Shown one piece after another: positions 1 to 7,906 of a DNA stretch of 64,000 bases (the stretch's first letter is position 1; each line of letters begins with the position of its first letter). Position numbers and translations under genes: made by a program. The notes under the pieces were generated by a model. It made no database searches. It saw nothing but the letters and a program-made list of their open reading frames with translations, and was not told where the DNA came from. This DNA comes from Pantoea sp. Ap-967 (GTDB taxonomy: Bacteria > Pseudomonadota > Gammaproteobacteria > Pseudomonadales > Pseudomonadaceae). The stretch lies in contig NZ_VWXK01000032.1 in the NCBI RefSeq assembly GCF_011752565.1, positions 1 to 64,000 of the forward strand, written 5' to 3'.

Positions 1-16
1 GACTCTTGGTTCCAGG

Positions 17-43
17 GCATGATCAGATACCTCCTGATCATGC
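17..43. repeat. Short inverted repeat
   Basis: Two 10-base arms (GCATGATCAG at 17-26 and CTGATCATGC at 34-43) are separated by 7 bases. The dyad lies just outside the tandem repeat at 53-98 and may be part of the same mobile-element remnant or a hairpin of the gene to the left. No T-tract follows. Function unknown. Confidence 0.4.
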
Positions 44-52
44 GTATTAGCC

Positions 53-98
53 TGTAAACCATGTCCCCGGTTTGGAATGTAAACGATGTCTCCGGTTT
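53..98. mobile_element. Tandem 21-base repeats resembling an IS21-type transposon end
   Basis: Two 21-base repeats start at 53 and 78 (25-base period) and differ at two positions; both have the form TGTAAACnATGTCnCCGGTTT. Short tandem transposase-binding repeats are characteristic of IS21-family ends, and this motif resembles such ends from memory. No transposase gene is present in the window, so this is either the edge of an element lying to the left or a scar. The repeat runs directly into a REP sequence that lacks its outer left arm, which suggests insertion into, or deletion through, the REP. Confidence 0.4.
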
Positions 99-103
99 GT
101 ACC

Positions 104-176
104 CGGGGCAAGCCCGCTCCTACAAGGGCGCCGCGTTTTTTGTAGGAGCGGGCTTGCCCCGCGAAGAGGCCGGCCC
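104..176. repeat. REP pair, left arm truncated
   Basis: Two inverted P. putida type REP cores (GGGGCAAGCCCGCTCCTACA and its complement) flank a short spacer. The right copy keeps the full flank GCGAAGAGGCCGG. The left copy starts abruptly at CGGGGC, without the expected GGCCTCTTCG, exactly where the IS-end-like repeats stop. Confidence 0.8.
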
Positions 177-192
177 AGGTTTCAACTAACGA

Positions 193-1464
193 TCAGGCAG
201 CGCCGTAACGCTTGCGCGCCTCAATGGCCAACCCGCTACCAATGCTGCCGAAGATATTCCCTTCCACATGCCGCGCATTGGGCAGCATCGCCGACACGCT
301 GTTGCGCAGCGCTGGAATCCCGCTGGAACCGCCGGTGAAGAACACCGTATCGACCTGGTCGGCGTTCACTCCAGCCTTGGCCAGCAACTCGGTGACGCTG
401 CCACGCACCCGCTCCAGCAAGCCTTCGATGGCTTCTTCGAACAGCACGCGGGTCAGGTCCACCGCAAGGTCACGCTCCACCCGGCCCAGGTCGACACGGC
501 GGCTGGCCTGCTCGGTCAGCTCGATCTTGCTGGCTTCCACTTCCATCGCCAGCCAGTGCCCGGCACGCTCCTCGATCAACTTGAACAGGCGATCGATGCC
601 CAGGGTGTCCTCGATGTCATAGCGCATGCTGCCCAGCGCCAGTTGCGACTTCTGCGAGTACAGGGCGTTGATGGTGTGCCAGGTGGCCAGGTTCAGGTGG
701 TAGCTGGTGGGCATCAGCGCGCCGCTTTTCATCCGGCTGCCGTAGCCGAACAGCGGCATCACGCCCTGCAGGCTCAATTGCTTGTCGAAGTCGGTGCCGC
801 CGATGTGCACGCCGCCGGTGGCGAGGATGTCGCTTTGCCGTTCGGCCACCTGGTGGCGCTCCGGCGACAGGCGGATCAGGGTGAAGTCCGAGGTACCGCC
901 GCCGATGTCGACGATCAGCACCAGCTCTTCACGGCTGATGCCCGACTCGTAGTCGAATGCCGCGGCAATCGGCTCGTACTGGAACGACACGTCCTTGAAG
1001 CCGATCTTGCGCGCCACCTCGGCCAGGGTGTCTTCGGCCTCCTGGTCGGCGGCTGGATCTTCGTCGACGAAGAACACCGGGCGGCCCAGGACCACCTGGT
1101 CGAATTCACGGCCGGCGGCGGCCTCGCCGCGCTTTTTCAGCTCGCCGATGAACATGCCCAGCAAGTCCTTGAACGGCAGGGCGCTGCCCAGCACGCTGGT
1201 GTCGTGCTTGATCAGCTTGGAGCCCAGCAGGCTCTTGAGCGAGCGCATCAGGCGGCCTTCGTAGCCTTCCAGGTACTCGTGCAGCGCCAGGCGGCCATAC
1301 ACCGGGCGACGTTCCTCGATGTTGAAGAACACCACCGACGGCAGGGTGATCTTGCCGTCTTCCAGGGCAATCAGCGACTCGACCCCCGGGCGGTGCCAGC
1401 CGACCGTGGAGTTGGAGGTGCCGAAGTCGATGCCCAGGGCGCGGGCCGGCGATACGTCAGACAT
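193..1464 (-). CDS. yegD: Hsp70-family ATPase, YegD-like
   Basis: This 423-residue protein is an actin-fold ATPase of the Hsp70 superfamily. Visible motifs are the phosphate-1 loop GIDFGTSNSTVG near residue 11, the phosphate-2 loop VDIGGGTSDF near 195, and the adenosine motif FTGGSSGIPAL near 375. DnaK is about 640 residues; here the chain ends shortly after the nucleotide-binding domain, so the usual beta-sandwich substrate domain and lid are missing, as in E. coli YegD. The client is unknown. It is divergent from cbpA-cbpM, so a link to that co-chaperone pair is an inference from position. The ATG at 1464 fits, with a purine-rich GGAAG upstream. Confidence 0.85.
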   Translation of the reverse strand: MSDVSPARALGIDFGTSNSTVGWHRPGVESLIALEDGKITLPSVVFFNIEERRPVYGRLALHEYLEGYEGRLMRSLKSLLGSKLIKHDTSVLGSALPFKDLLGMFIGELKKRGEAAAGREFDQVVLGRPVFFVDEDPAADQEAEDTLAEVARKIGFKDVSFQYEPIAAAFDYESGISREELVLIVDIGGGTSDFTLIRLSPERHQVAERQSDILATGGVHIGGTDFDKQLSLQGVMPLFGYGSRMKSGALMPTSYHLNLATWHTINALYSQKSQLALGSMRYDIEDTLGIDRLFKLIEERAGHWLAMEVEASKIELTEQASRRVDLGRVERDLAVDLTRVLFEEAIEGLLERVRGSVTELLAKAGVNADQVDTVFFTGGSSGIPALRNSVSAMLPNARHVEGNIFGSIGSGLAIEARKRYGAA

Positions 1465-1497
1465 GGGAAAAGGCTTCCGGAGGCAAAACGGCCGCGC

Positions 1498-1525
1498 AGT
1501 TTATGCCAGTTGGCTACAGAATCAA
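1498..1525 (-). promoter_or_regulatory. Candidate sigma-70 promoter of the Hsp70-like gene
   Basis: On the minus strand TTGATT (1520-1525) and TAAACT (1498-1503) are separated by 16 bases, and the -10 lies 33 bases upstream of the ATG at 1464. Each hexamer matches consensus at four of six positions. Confidence 0.4.
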
Positions 1526-1561
1526 GACCGATCGTCTGCCTCGGGGCAACCCCAAGCGAAC

Positions 1562-1589
1562 CTTGAAAGGCTATGCTTGACCCTTATCT
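1562..1589 (+). promoter_or_regulatory. Candidate heat-shock (sigma-32) promoter of cbpA
   Basis: CTTGAAA at 1562-1568 is an exact match to the sigma-32 -35 core. Eleven bases later ACCCTTAT resembles the -10 consensus CCCCATNT (five of seven fixed positions). The pair ends about 40 bases before the cbpA start, a normal leader length. A chaperone gene downstream makes heat-shock control plausible; the match is by eye. Confidence 0.45.
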
Positions 1590-1627
1590 TCACAAGCAAC
1601 GCGAAAATTCACACTGGTGATCCATCA

Positions 1628-2593
1628 ATGGACTTCAAAGACTACTACAAGATACTCGGCGTAGAGCCCACGGCGGACGACAAGGCGATCAAGGCCGCGT
1701 ACCGCAAGCTGGCGCGCAAGTATCACCCTGACGTCAGCAAGGAGCGCGACGCCGAGGACAAATTCAAAGAGGCCAACGAGGCCTACGAAGTGCTGGGCGA
1801 TGCGCAGAAGCGCGCCGAGTTCGACGAAATCCGCAAGTATGGCGGCCAGCATGGCCGGCCATTCCAGGCCCCGCCGGGTTGGCAGAGCCGCGCCGGCGCA
1901 GGCGGGGCGGGCGGCGGTTTCGAAGGCGGCGACTTCTCCGACTTCTTCAGCTCGATTTTCGGCGCCCGTGGCGGCAACCCGTTCGGCGGTGCCCGGCAAC
2001 AACAACGCAGCGCCGGCAGGCGAGGGCAGGACGTGGAACTGGAACTGGCGATCTTCCTGGAAGAAACCCTGAGCAAGGAATCCAAGCAGATCAGCTTCCA
2101 GGTGCCGCAAACCAACGCCGCTGGCCAGCGCACCGGGTTCACCACCAAAACCCTGAACGTGAAGATCCCGGCCGGCGTCACCGACGGCGAGCGCATTCGC
2201 CTCAAGGGCCAAGGCGCGCCGGGCGTGGGCGGTGGGGCCAATGGCGACCTGTTCCTGACCGTGCGCATGGCGCCGCACCCGTTGTTCGATGTGGAAGGCC
2301 ATGACCTGATCATCACCGTGCCGCTGGCGCCGTGGGAGGCTGCCCTGGGCACCAAGGTGGCGGTGCCGACCCTGGACGGCAAGATCAACCTGACCATCCG
2401 CCCCGACAGCCAGAGCGGCCAGCGCCTGCGCGTGCCGGGCCGGGGCCTGGCCAACAAGAACGGCGAGCGCGGCAATTTGTATGCGCAGCTCAAAGTGGTG
2501 ATGCCGACGGCATCCGATGCTGCCACCCGTGAACTGTGGACCCAGCTTTCCGAGAAAGCCGCGTTCGACCCGAGGACACACTGGAGCAAGTGA
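1628..2593 (+). CDS. cbpA: DnaJ-like co-chaperone CbpA
   Basis: The protein has 321 residues. A J domain opens it, with HPD at 34-36 for stimulating Hsp70 ATPase, followed by a Gly/Phe-rich linker (about 75-130) and two C-terminal beta domains (about 135-300). There is no CxxCxGxG zinc region, so it is a class B J protein like E. coli CbpA, a DnaK co-chaperone that also binds curved DNA. The start at 1628 is set by the conserved MDFKDYYKILG; the frame runs open further upstream without meaning. cbpM follows after two bases, so the pair is co-transcribed. Confidence 0.95.
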   Translation: MDFKDYYKILGVEPTADDKAIKAAYRKLARKYHPDVSKERDAEDKFKEANEAYEVLGDAQKRAEFDEIRKYGGQHGRPFQAPPGWQSRAGAGGAGGGFEGGDFSDFFSSIFGARGGNPFGGARQQQRSAGRRGQDVELELAIFLEETLSKESKQISFQVPQTNAAGQRTGFTTKTLNVKIPAGVTDGERIRLKGQGAPGVGGGANGDLFLTVRMAPHPLFDVEGHDLIITVPLAPWEAALGTKVAVPTLDGKINLTIRPDSQSGQRLRVPGRGLANKNGERGNLYAQLKVVMPTASDAATRELWTQLSEKAAFDPRTHWSK

Positions 2594-2595
2594 CC

Positions 2596-2901
2596 ATGAG
2601 CAGCACCCTGATCGTTCAACTGGACATGCGTACCCTGTGTCAGGAGGCCGATGTGTCGGCCGACTGCGTGATCGAAATTGTCGAGCACGGCATTGTCGAA
2701 CCTTCCGGGCGAACGCCGGAAGACTGGTTGTTCGACGATCAGGCGCCGCTGGTGACCAAGCGTGCGGCGAAGCTGCACCAGGAATTGGAACTGGAGTGGG
2801 AAGGGGTGGCGCTGGCGCTGGAGCTGTTGCAGGAAGTGCAGCAGTTGCGCAGTGAGAACAGTATGTTGCGCCAGCGGTTGGGTAGGTTTACCCAGATGTG
2901 A
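2596..2901 (+). CDS. cbpM: Chaperone modulator CbpM
   Basis: This 101-residue protein starts two bases after cbpA stops. It has the CbpM layout: a MerR-like helical N-terminus (LDMRTLCQEADVS, then VIEIVEHGIVEP) and a long helical C-terminus rich in Leu and Glu. In E. coli CbpM binds the CbpA J domain and blocks its stimulation of DnaK. The adjacent cbpA and the matching length support the call. The start at 2596 is preceded by GAGCAAGTG inside the end of cbpA. Confidence 0.85.
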   Translation: MSSTLIVQLDMRTLCQEADVSADCVIEIVEHGIVEPSGRTPEDWLFDDQAPLVTKRAAKLHQELELEWEGVALALELLQEVQQLRSENSMLRQRLGRFTQM

Positions 2902-2912
2902 GGGTTGCAGGC

Positions 2913-2974
2913 CCGGCCTCTTCGCGGGGCAAGCCCGCTCCTACAGGTGTGGGAGCGGGCTTGCCCGCGAAGAA
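2913..2974. repeat. REP pair
   Basis: Inverted REP copies (GCGGGGCAAGCCCGCTCCTACA and its near complement) sit between the convergent cbpM and acetyltransferase genes, and the hairpin may also serve as transcript end for both. Confidence 0.85.
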
Positions 2975-2987
2975 TCCAACACAAGAC

Positions 2988-3503
2988 TCAGGTTGGTTCG
3001 GCACCCGGATTGAGCACCAATTGCATGAAGGTCAAATCCAGCCAACGCCCGAACTTCACCCCCACCTGCGGCATCTGCCCGGTCACCACGAACCCCAGCC
3101 GCTCATGAATGCGCACCGAGGCGGCATTGCCACTTTCGATGGCCGCGACCATCACATGCTTGCCACTCGCCCGGGCACGCTCGATCAGCGCCGCCATCAG
3201 CACCGGCCCCAGGCCCTTGCCGCGCTGGTCACCGCGCACATACACCGAGTGCTCCACGGTCAGCCGGAAGCCTTCGAACGGCCGCCAGTCGCCAAACGAT
3301 GCATAGCCCAGCACCCCCGTTTCATCCACCGCCACCAGAATCGGGTAGCCCTGCTGCGCGCGGGCTTCGAACCACGCCTGGCGGTTGCCCAGGTCCACCG
3401 GGGTTTCGTTCCAGATCGCCGTGGTGTTGCGCACGGCGTCGTTGTAGATGTCGAGGATGCCCGGCACGTCGGTGGGCAGGGCGTCGCGGATTTCGTAACT
3501 CAT
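2988..3503 (-). CDS. GNAT acetyltransferase, methionine sulfoximine/phosphinothricin type
   Basis: The 171-residue protein matches the Pat/Bar/MddA subgroup of GNAT enzymes: IRDALPTDVPGILDIYND at the N-terminus, YASFGDWRPFEGFRLTVEHSVYV in the middle (shown here by its core GDWRPFEGFR), the acetyl-CoA loop RGDQRGKGLGPVL near 95-107, and IESGNAASVRIHERLGF near 123. Members acetylate the free amino group of L-methionine sulfoximine, sulfone or phosphinothricin, protecting glutamine synthetase. It lies 31 bases after urtE on the same strand with no terminator between, so it probably ends the urt operon. In P. aeruginosa the homologue PA4866 lies in the urease/urea region as I recall it. Confidence 0.85.
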   Translation of the reverse strand: MSYEIRDALPTDVPGILDIYNDAVRNTTAIWNETPVDLGNRQAWFEARAQQGYPILVAVDETGVLGYASFGDWRPFEGFRLTVEHSVYVRGDQRGKGLGPVLMAALIERARASGKHVMVAAIESGNAASVRIHERLGFVVTGQMPQVGVKFGRWLDLTFMQLVLNPGAEPT

Positions 3504-3534
3504 GACAGCGTCTCGCAGGGTCGTTGGTTGCAGG

Positions 3535-4233
3535 TTAAATGGTTACCAGGCCGCGCACACCTTCGGCCTGCATGTTTTCACCACGGCCACGCTGAACGAT
3601 CTCGCCGCGAGCCATCACCAGGTACTGGTCGGCCAGTTCCTCGGCGAAGTCGTAGAACTGCTCGACCAGTAGAATCGCCATGTCGCCGCGTTCGGCCAGG
3701 CGGCGGATCACCGCGCCGATTTCCTTGATCACCGACGGTTGGATGCCCTCGGTGGGCTCGTCGAGAATCAGCAGCCGCGGGCGGCTGGCCAAGGCCCGGC
3801 CGATGGCCAGCTGTTGTTGCTGGCCGCCGGACAGGTCGCCGCCACGGCGCTGTTTCATCTGCTCCAGCACCGGGAACAGTTCGTAGATAAAGGCCGGCAC
3901 TTGCCGGGCTTCGCGGGCGGGGAAGCGCGACAGGCCCATCAGCAGGTTTTCCTCGACGCTCAGGCGCGGGAAGATTTCGCGGCCCTGGGGCACGTAGGCG
4001 ATGCCGGCGTGAACCCGTTGCTGGGGCTTGAGCGTGGTGATTGGCTTGCCCTCCCATTCGATGCTGCCTTCGCGGACTGGCACCAGGCCCATCAGGCAGC
4101 GCAGCAGGGTGGTCTTGCCCACGCCGTTGCGGCCCAGCAGGCAGGTGACTTCGCCGACCTTGGCTTCGAAGGACAGGCCGCGCAGGATGTGGCTGCCGCC
4201 GTAGAATTGGTGCAGGGTGTCTATTTTGAGCAT
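3535..4233 (-). CDS. urtE: Urea ABC transporter ATPase UrtE
   Basis: UrtE, 232 residues, is one of two cytoplasmic ATPases driving urea import by a LivF-like (HAAT) transporter. Walker A is GRNGVGKTT near 36, the signature is LSGGQQQQ near 137 and Walker B is LLILDEPTEG near 157. The start is the ATG at 4233 (MLKIDTLHQFYGG); the longer open frame upstream is only translated REP. A 131-base gap holding a REP separates it from urtD, which may lower its expression relative to the upstream genes. Confidence 0.95.
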   Translation of the reverse strand: MLKIDTLHQFYGGSHILRGLSFEAKVGEVTCLLGRNGVGKTTLLRCLMGLVPVREGSIEWEGKPITTLKPQQRVHAGIAYVPQGREIFPRLSVEENLLMGLSRFPAREARQVPAFIYELFPVLEQMKQRRGGDLSGGQQQQLAIGRALASRPRLLILDEPTEGIQPSVIKEIGAVIRRLAERGDMAILLVEQFYDFAEELADQYLVMARGEIVQRGRGENMQAEGVRGLVTI

Positions 4234-4264
4234 GTGCGTGTTCCTGTAAGAGTTGCCTTGCCTG

Positions 4265-4350
4265 GGCCGGCCCTTTCGCGGGGCAAGCCCGCTCCTACAA
4301 GGGGTACGCGTTTTTTGTAGGAGCGGGCTTGCCCCGCGAAGAGGCCGGCA
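4265..4350. repeat. REP pair between urtD and urtE
   Basis: A full inverted REP pair (flanks GGCCGGCCC and GAGGCCGGC) occupies the urtD-urtE gap inside the operon. Intra-operon REPs often stabilise upstream mRNA; that role here is an inference. Confidence 0.85.
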
Positions 4351-4364
4351 CAGGTTTCCTTGCA

Positions 4365-5222
4365 TCAGCGGCCCAGGTACACCTCGACCACCCGCTCATC
4401 GGCCTGCACCTGGGCAAGCGACCCCTCGGCCAGCACGCTGCCTTGGTGCAGCACGGTGACATGGTCGGCAATGCTGCCGACAAAGCCCATGTCATGCTCC
4501 ACCACCATCAGCGAATGCTTGCCCGCCAGCCCCTTGAACAGTTCGGCGGTGAACTCGGTTTCGGCATCGGTCATGCCAGCCACCGGCTCGTCCAGCAACA
4601 GCAGCTGCGGCTCTTGCACCAGCAGCATGCCGATCTCCAGGAACTGCTTCTGCCCATGGGACAGCAGGCCGGCCTGGCGCTGGGCCAGCGGCAGCAGGCG
4701 CAGGGTGGTCAGCACTTGCTCGATGCGCTGGCGCTGCTCGCCACCCAGGCGTGCGGCCAGGCTGGCCCACACCCCCTTGTCCGCCTTCAAGGCCAGCTCC
4801 AGGTTTTCGAACACCGTCAGGGCCTCGAACACCGTGGGCTTCTGGAACTTGCGACCGATGCCGGCCTGGGCAATCTGGTATTCGCTCATGCGGGCCAGGT
4901 CCAGGGTGTCGCCAAAGAAGGCACTGCCGGTATCGGGGCGGGTCTTGCCGGTGATCACGTCCATCATCGTGGTCTTGCCAGCGCCGTTGGGGCCGATGAT
5001 GCAGCGCAGCTCGCCAACGCCGATGTACAGGTTCAGGCCATTGAGCGCCTTGAAGCCGTCGAAGCTGACGCTGATGTCTTCCAGGCTCAGTACCGTGCCG
5101 TGGCGGGTGTCCAGCCCGGCCTTGCGGCGCGAGCCCAGGCCGATCGCATCGCGGCCACTGCCCAGTTGGTCGAACACCGGCTCCAGCATGAATTCCGGGT
5201 GCACCGGGGGGATGCCTCTCAT
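4365..5222 (-). CDS. urtD: Urea ABC transporter ATPase UrtD
   Basis: UrtD, 285 residues, is the second (LivG-like) ATPase of the urea importer. Walker A is GPNGAGKTT, the signature is LSHGQKQ and Walker B is LLLLDEPVAG, with D-loop and VVEHDM switch after it. It carries the N-terminal extension of about 45 residues usual in this family. The ATG at 5222 overlaps the urtC stop in an ATGA arrangement, indicating translational coupling. Confidence 0.95.
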   Translation of the reverse strand: MRGIPPVHPEFMLEPVFDQLGSGRDAIGLGSRRKAGLDTRHGTVLSLEDISVSFDGFKALNGLNLYIGVGELRCIIGPNGAGKTTMMDVITGKTRPDTGSAFFGDTLDLARMSEYQIAQAGIGRKFQKPTVFEALTVFENLELALKADKGVWASLAARLGGEQRQRIEQVLTTLRLLPLAQRQAGLLSHGQKQFLEIGMLLVQEPQLLLLDEPVAGMTDAETEFTAELFKGLAGKHSLMVVEHDMGFVGSIADHVTVLHQGSVLAEGSLAQVQADERVVEVYLGR

Positions 5223-6298
5223 GGCTGGCTCCTTTTTTTCAACAGGCCGACCACGCCCTTGGGCAGGTACAGGGTGACCAGAATGAACAGCGCGCCAAGG
5301 AAGAACAGCCAGAACTCCGGGAAGGCCACGGTGAACCAGCTCTTCATGCCATTGACCAGGCCTGCGCCAAGCAGCGGGCCAATCAACGTGCCGCGCCCGC
5401 CCAACGCCACCCATACCGCCGCCTCGATGGAGTTGGTCGGCGACATTTCGCTGGGGTTGATGATGCCCACCTGCGGCACGTACAGCGCCCCGGCCAGGCC
5501 GCACAGCACGGCGCTGAGCACCCACACCAGCAGCTTGAAGCCACGTGGGTCGTAGCCGCAGAACATCAGCCGGTTCTCGGCGTCACGCACGGCGGTGAGC
5601 AGGCGGCCGAACTTGCTTTGGGTGAGGCGCCAACACAAGTACAGGCTGGCCAGCAGCAGGCCGACGGTGAGCAGGAACAGCACCGCACGGGTGCCCTGGG
5701 CTGCGATGTCGAAGCCCAGCAGGGTACGGAAGCTGGTGAAACCGTTGTTGCCGCCAAAACCGGTCTCGTTGCGAAAGAACAGCAGCATGCCGGCGAAGGT
5801 CAGGGCCTGGGTCATGATCGAGAAGTACACGCCCTTGATCCGCGAACGGAAGGCGAACCAGCCAAACACCAGCGCCAGCAGCCCGGGCGCCAGCACCACC
5901 AGGCACAGGGCCCAGGCGAAGTGCTGGGTGCCGGCCCAGTACCAGGGCAGCTCGGTCCACGACAGGAACGTCATGAACCCCGGCAGGCCGTCGCCGGCCG
6001 CCTGGCGCATCAGGTACATGCCCATGGCGTAGCCGCCCAGGGCGAAGAACAGGCCGTGGCCCAGCGACAGCAGCCCGGCATAACCCCAGACCAGGTCCAG
6101 GGCGAGGGCGACGATGGCGTAGCACAGCACCTTGCCCACCAGGGTAAGGGTGTAGGCCGACACCTGCAGGGCGTGGCCTGCCGGCAACAGCGAGAGCAGC
6201 GCCAGGGCGACCAGCAGCAGGACGACAAGGGTGCCGATGGCCAGCGACAGGCGTGGTCCGGCCTTTTGCGCAGCGGTGACAAGCAGTGGCTGGTTCAT
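5219..6298 (-). CDS. urtC: Urea ABC transporter permease UrtC
   Basis: UrtC, 359 residues, is the LivM-like inner-membrane permease. It is almost entirely hydrophobic with about 10 predicted membrane spans and carries family signatures such as GYAGLLSLGHGLFFALGGYAMG. The start at 6298 overlaps the urtB stop (ATGA), and the end overlaps urtD by four bases, so urtB, urtC and urtD form a tightly coupled unit. Confidence 0.95.
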   Translation of the reverse strand: MNQPLLVTAAQKAGPRLSLAIGTLVVLLLVALALLSLLPAGHALQVSAYTLTLVGKVLCYAIVALALDLVWGYAGLLSLGHGLFFALGGYAMGMYLMRQAAGDGLPGFMTFLSWTELPWYWAGTQHFAWALCLVVLAPGLLALVFGWFAFRSRIKGVYFSIMTQALTFAGMLLFFRNETGFGGNNGFTSFRTLLGFDIAAQGTRAVLFLLTVGLLLASLYLCWRLTQSKFGRLLTAVRDAENRLMFCGYDPRGFKLLVWVLSAVLCGLAGALYVPQVGIINPSEMSPTNSIEAAVWVALGGRGTLIGPLLGAGLVNGMKSWFTVAFPEFWLFFLGALFILVTLYLPKGVVGLLKKRSQP

Positions 6299-7785
6299 CA
6301 GTCGATTACCCGTCCCTTGAGGGCGAACAGGCCTTGCGGGCGCTTCTGGATGAACAGAATGACCAACGCAAGGATGAGGATCTTGCCGAGCACGGCGCCG
6401 ATCTGTGGCTCCAGCAGCTTGTTGGCGATACCAAGGCCAAAGGCCGCCCAGAGGCTGCCGGCCAGTTGCCCGACGCCGCCGAGCACCACCACCAGGAATG
6501 AGTCGATGATGTAGCTCTGGCCCAGGTCCGGCCCCACGTTGCCGACCTGGCTCAAGGCCACGCCACCGAGCCCGGCGATGCCCGAGCCGAGGCCGAAGGC
6601 AAGCATGTCGACGCGCCCGGTGGAAACCCCGCAGCACGCCGCCATGTTGCGGTTCTGGGTGACGGCACGCACGTTCAGGCCCAGCCGCGTGCGGTTGAGC
6701 AGCAGCCAGGTGAGCAGTACCACGGCCAGGGCGAAGCCGATGATCACCAGGCGGTTGTACGGCAGCACCAGGTTGGGCAGCAGCTGGATGCCGCCAGACA
6801 ACCAGGCCGGGTTGCTGACCTCGACGTTCTGCGCGCCGAACAGCAGGCGGATGGCCTGGATCAGGATCAGGCTGATGCCCCAGGTGGCCAGCAGGGTTTC
6901 CAGCGGGCGGCCGTAGAGGTGGCGGATCACCGTGCGCTCCAGCACCATGCCTACCCCGGCGCTGACGGCGAAGGCCACCGGCAGGGCGATCAGCGGGTAG
7001 AACTCGATGGCGCCGGGGGCATGGCGCTGCACCAGAACCTGAACCATGTAGGTGCTGTAGGCGCCGAGCATGAGCATTTCGCCGTGGGCCATGTTGATTA
7101 CCCCGAGCAGGCCGAAGGTGATCGCCAGGCCCAGCGCCGCCAGCAGCAGGATCGAACCCAGCGACAGGCCGCTGAAGGCCTGGCCGAGCAGCTCGCCCAC
7201 CAGCAGCTTGCGCTTGACCTGGGCCAGGCTGGTTTCGGCGGCGGTGCGCACCCCCGGGTCGCTTTCCGCGCCCGGTTGCAGCAGGGCTTCCAGGCGGGTG
7301 CGGGCCAGTGGGTCGCCGGTTTCACCGAGCAGGCGCACGGCGGCCAGGCGTACTGCCGGCTCGCTGGCGCCCAGTTGCAGGTTGGCCAGGGCCAGCGCCA
7401 GGGCGGCGTGCACGGCGGCATCCGGTTCGCTGGCGAAGCGCCGGTCGAGGAACGCCATTTGCGCCGGTTGCGCGCTTTTTTGCAGTTGCTGGGCAGCGGC
7501 CAGACGCGTGGCGCTGTCGTCGCTGAGCAGCTGGTGGCTGGCCAGGGCGTTGTCGATCAGGCCGCGCAGGCGGTTGTTCAGGCGCACCTTGCGCGTGTCA
7601 TCGGCGGCGATGCGGCCCTGGCTCAGATTGTTCAGCAGTGGCAGGCGCGCGGCATCGGGTTGCGCCGCCCAGCGTTCGAGCAGTTGGGCTTGCTCGGCGG
7701 GCTTGGCGCTGAGGAAGAATTCGCCCTCGCTGCCCTGGGTTGCCAGGGGGATCAGCAGAAGCAGGGTGAGCAGGAATCTGAGCAT
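6298..7785 (-). CDS. urtB: Urea ABC transporter permease UrtB with periplasmic N-terminal domain
   Basis: UrtB, 495 residues, is the LivH-like permease. The C-terminal 290 residues hold the membrane domain (LGLAITFGLLGVINMAHGE is typical; also GLGSGIAGLGGVALSQ). The first about 200 residues are an extension beginning with a signal-like segment (MLRFLLTLLLLIPLATQG) followed by helical repeats rich in Leu and Ala, as in other proteobacterial UrtB proteins of about 500 residues. The role of the extension is not established. The ATG at 7785 was chosen for the signal peptide. Confidence 0.93.
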   Translation of the reverse strand: MLRFLLTLLLLIPLATQGSEGEFFLSAKPAEQAQLLERWAAQPDAARLPLLNNLSQGRIAADDTRKVRLNNRLRGLIDNALASHQLLSDDSATRLAAAQQLQKSAQPAQMAFLDRRFASEPDAAVHAALALALANLQLGASEPAVRLAAVRLLGETGDPLARTRLEALLQPGAESDPGVRTAAETSLAQVKRKLLVGELLGQAFSGLSLGSILLLAALGLAITFGLLGVINMAHGEMLMLGAYSTYMVQVLVQRHAPGAIEFYPLIALPVAFAVSAGVGMVLERTVIRHLYGRPLETLLATWGISLILIQAIRLLFGAQNVEVSNPAWLSGGIQLLPNLVLPYNRLVIIGFALAVVLLTWLLLNRTRLGLNVRAVTQNRNMAACCGVSTGRVDMLAFGLGSGIAGLGGVALSQVGNVGPDLGQSYIIDSFLVVVLGGVGQLAGSLWAAFGLGIANKLLEPQIGAVLGKILILALVILFIQKRPQGLFALKGRVID

Positions 7786-7817
7786 GCGAGTAATCCTGAA
7801 AATCGGCGGTGGATTCA

Positions 7818-7881
7818 TCGCGAGCAAGGCTCGCTCCTACGGGTATCGTGCAGGCCTGTAGGAGCGAGCCTTGCTCGCGAT
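7818..7881. repeat. REP-like pair, TCGCGAGC subtype
   Basis: Inverted copies with the core TCGCGAGCAAGGCTCGCTCCTAC lie in the urtA-urtB gap. This subtype has CGAGC...GCTCG in place of CGGGG...CCCG but keeps the CTCCTAC tail. Confidence 0.75.
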
Positions 7882-7906
7882 TGGGCCGCACAGCGGCCCC
7901 ATGCAC

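Noticed and set aside
4233..4365. Extended UrtE start 44 codons upstream
   Set aside because: The extra residues are translated REP sequence (GASPLLQ, SGLAPR), a recurring artefact in this genome; Walker A spacing fits the start at 4233.
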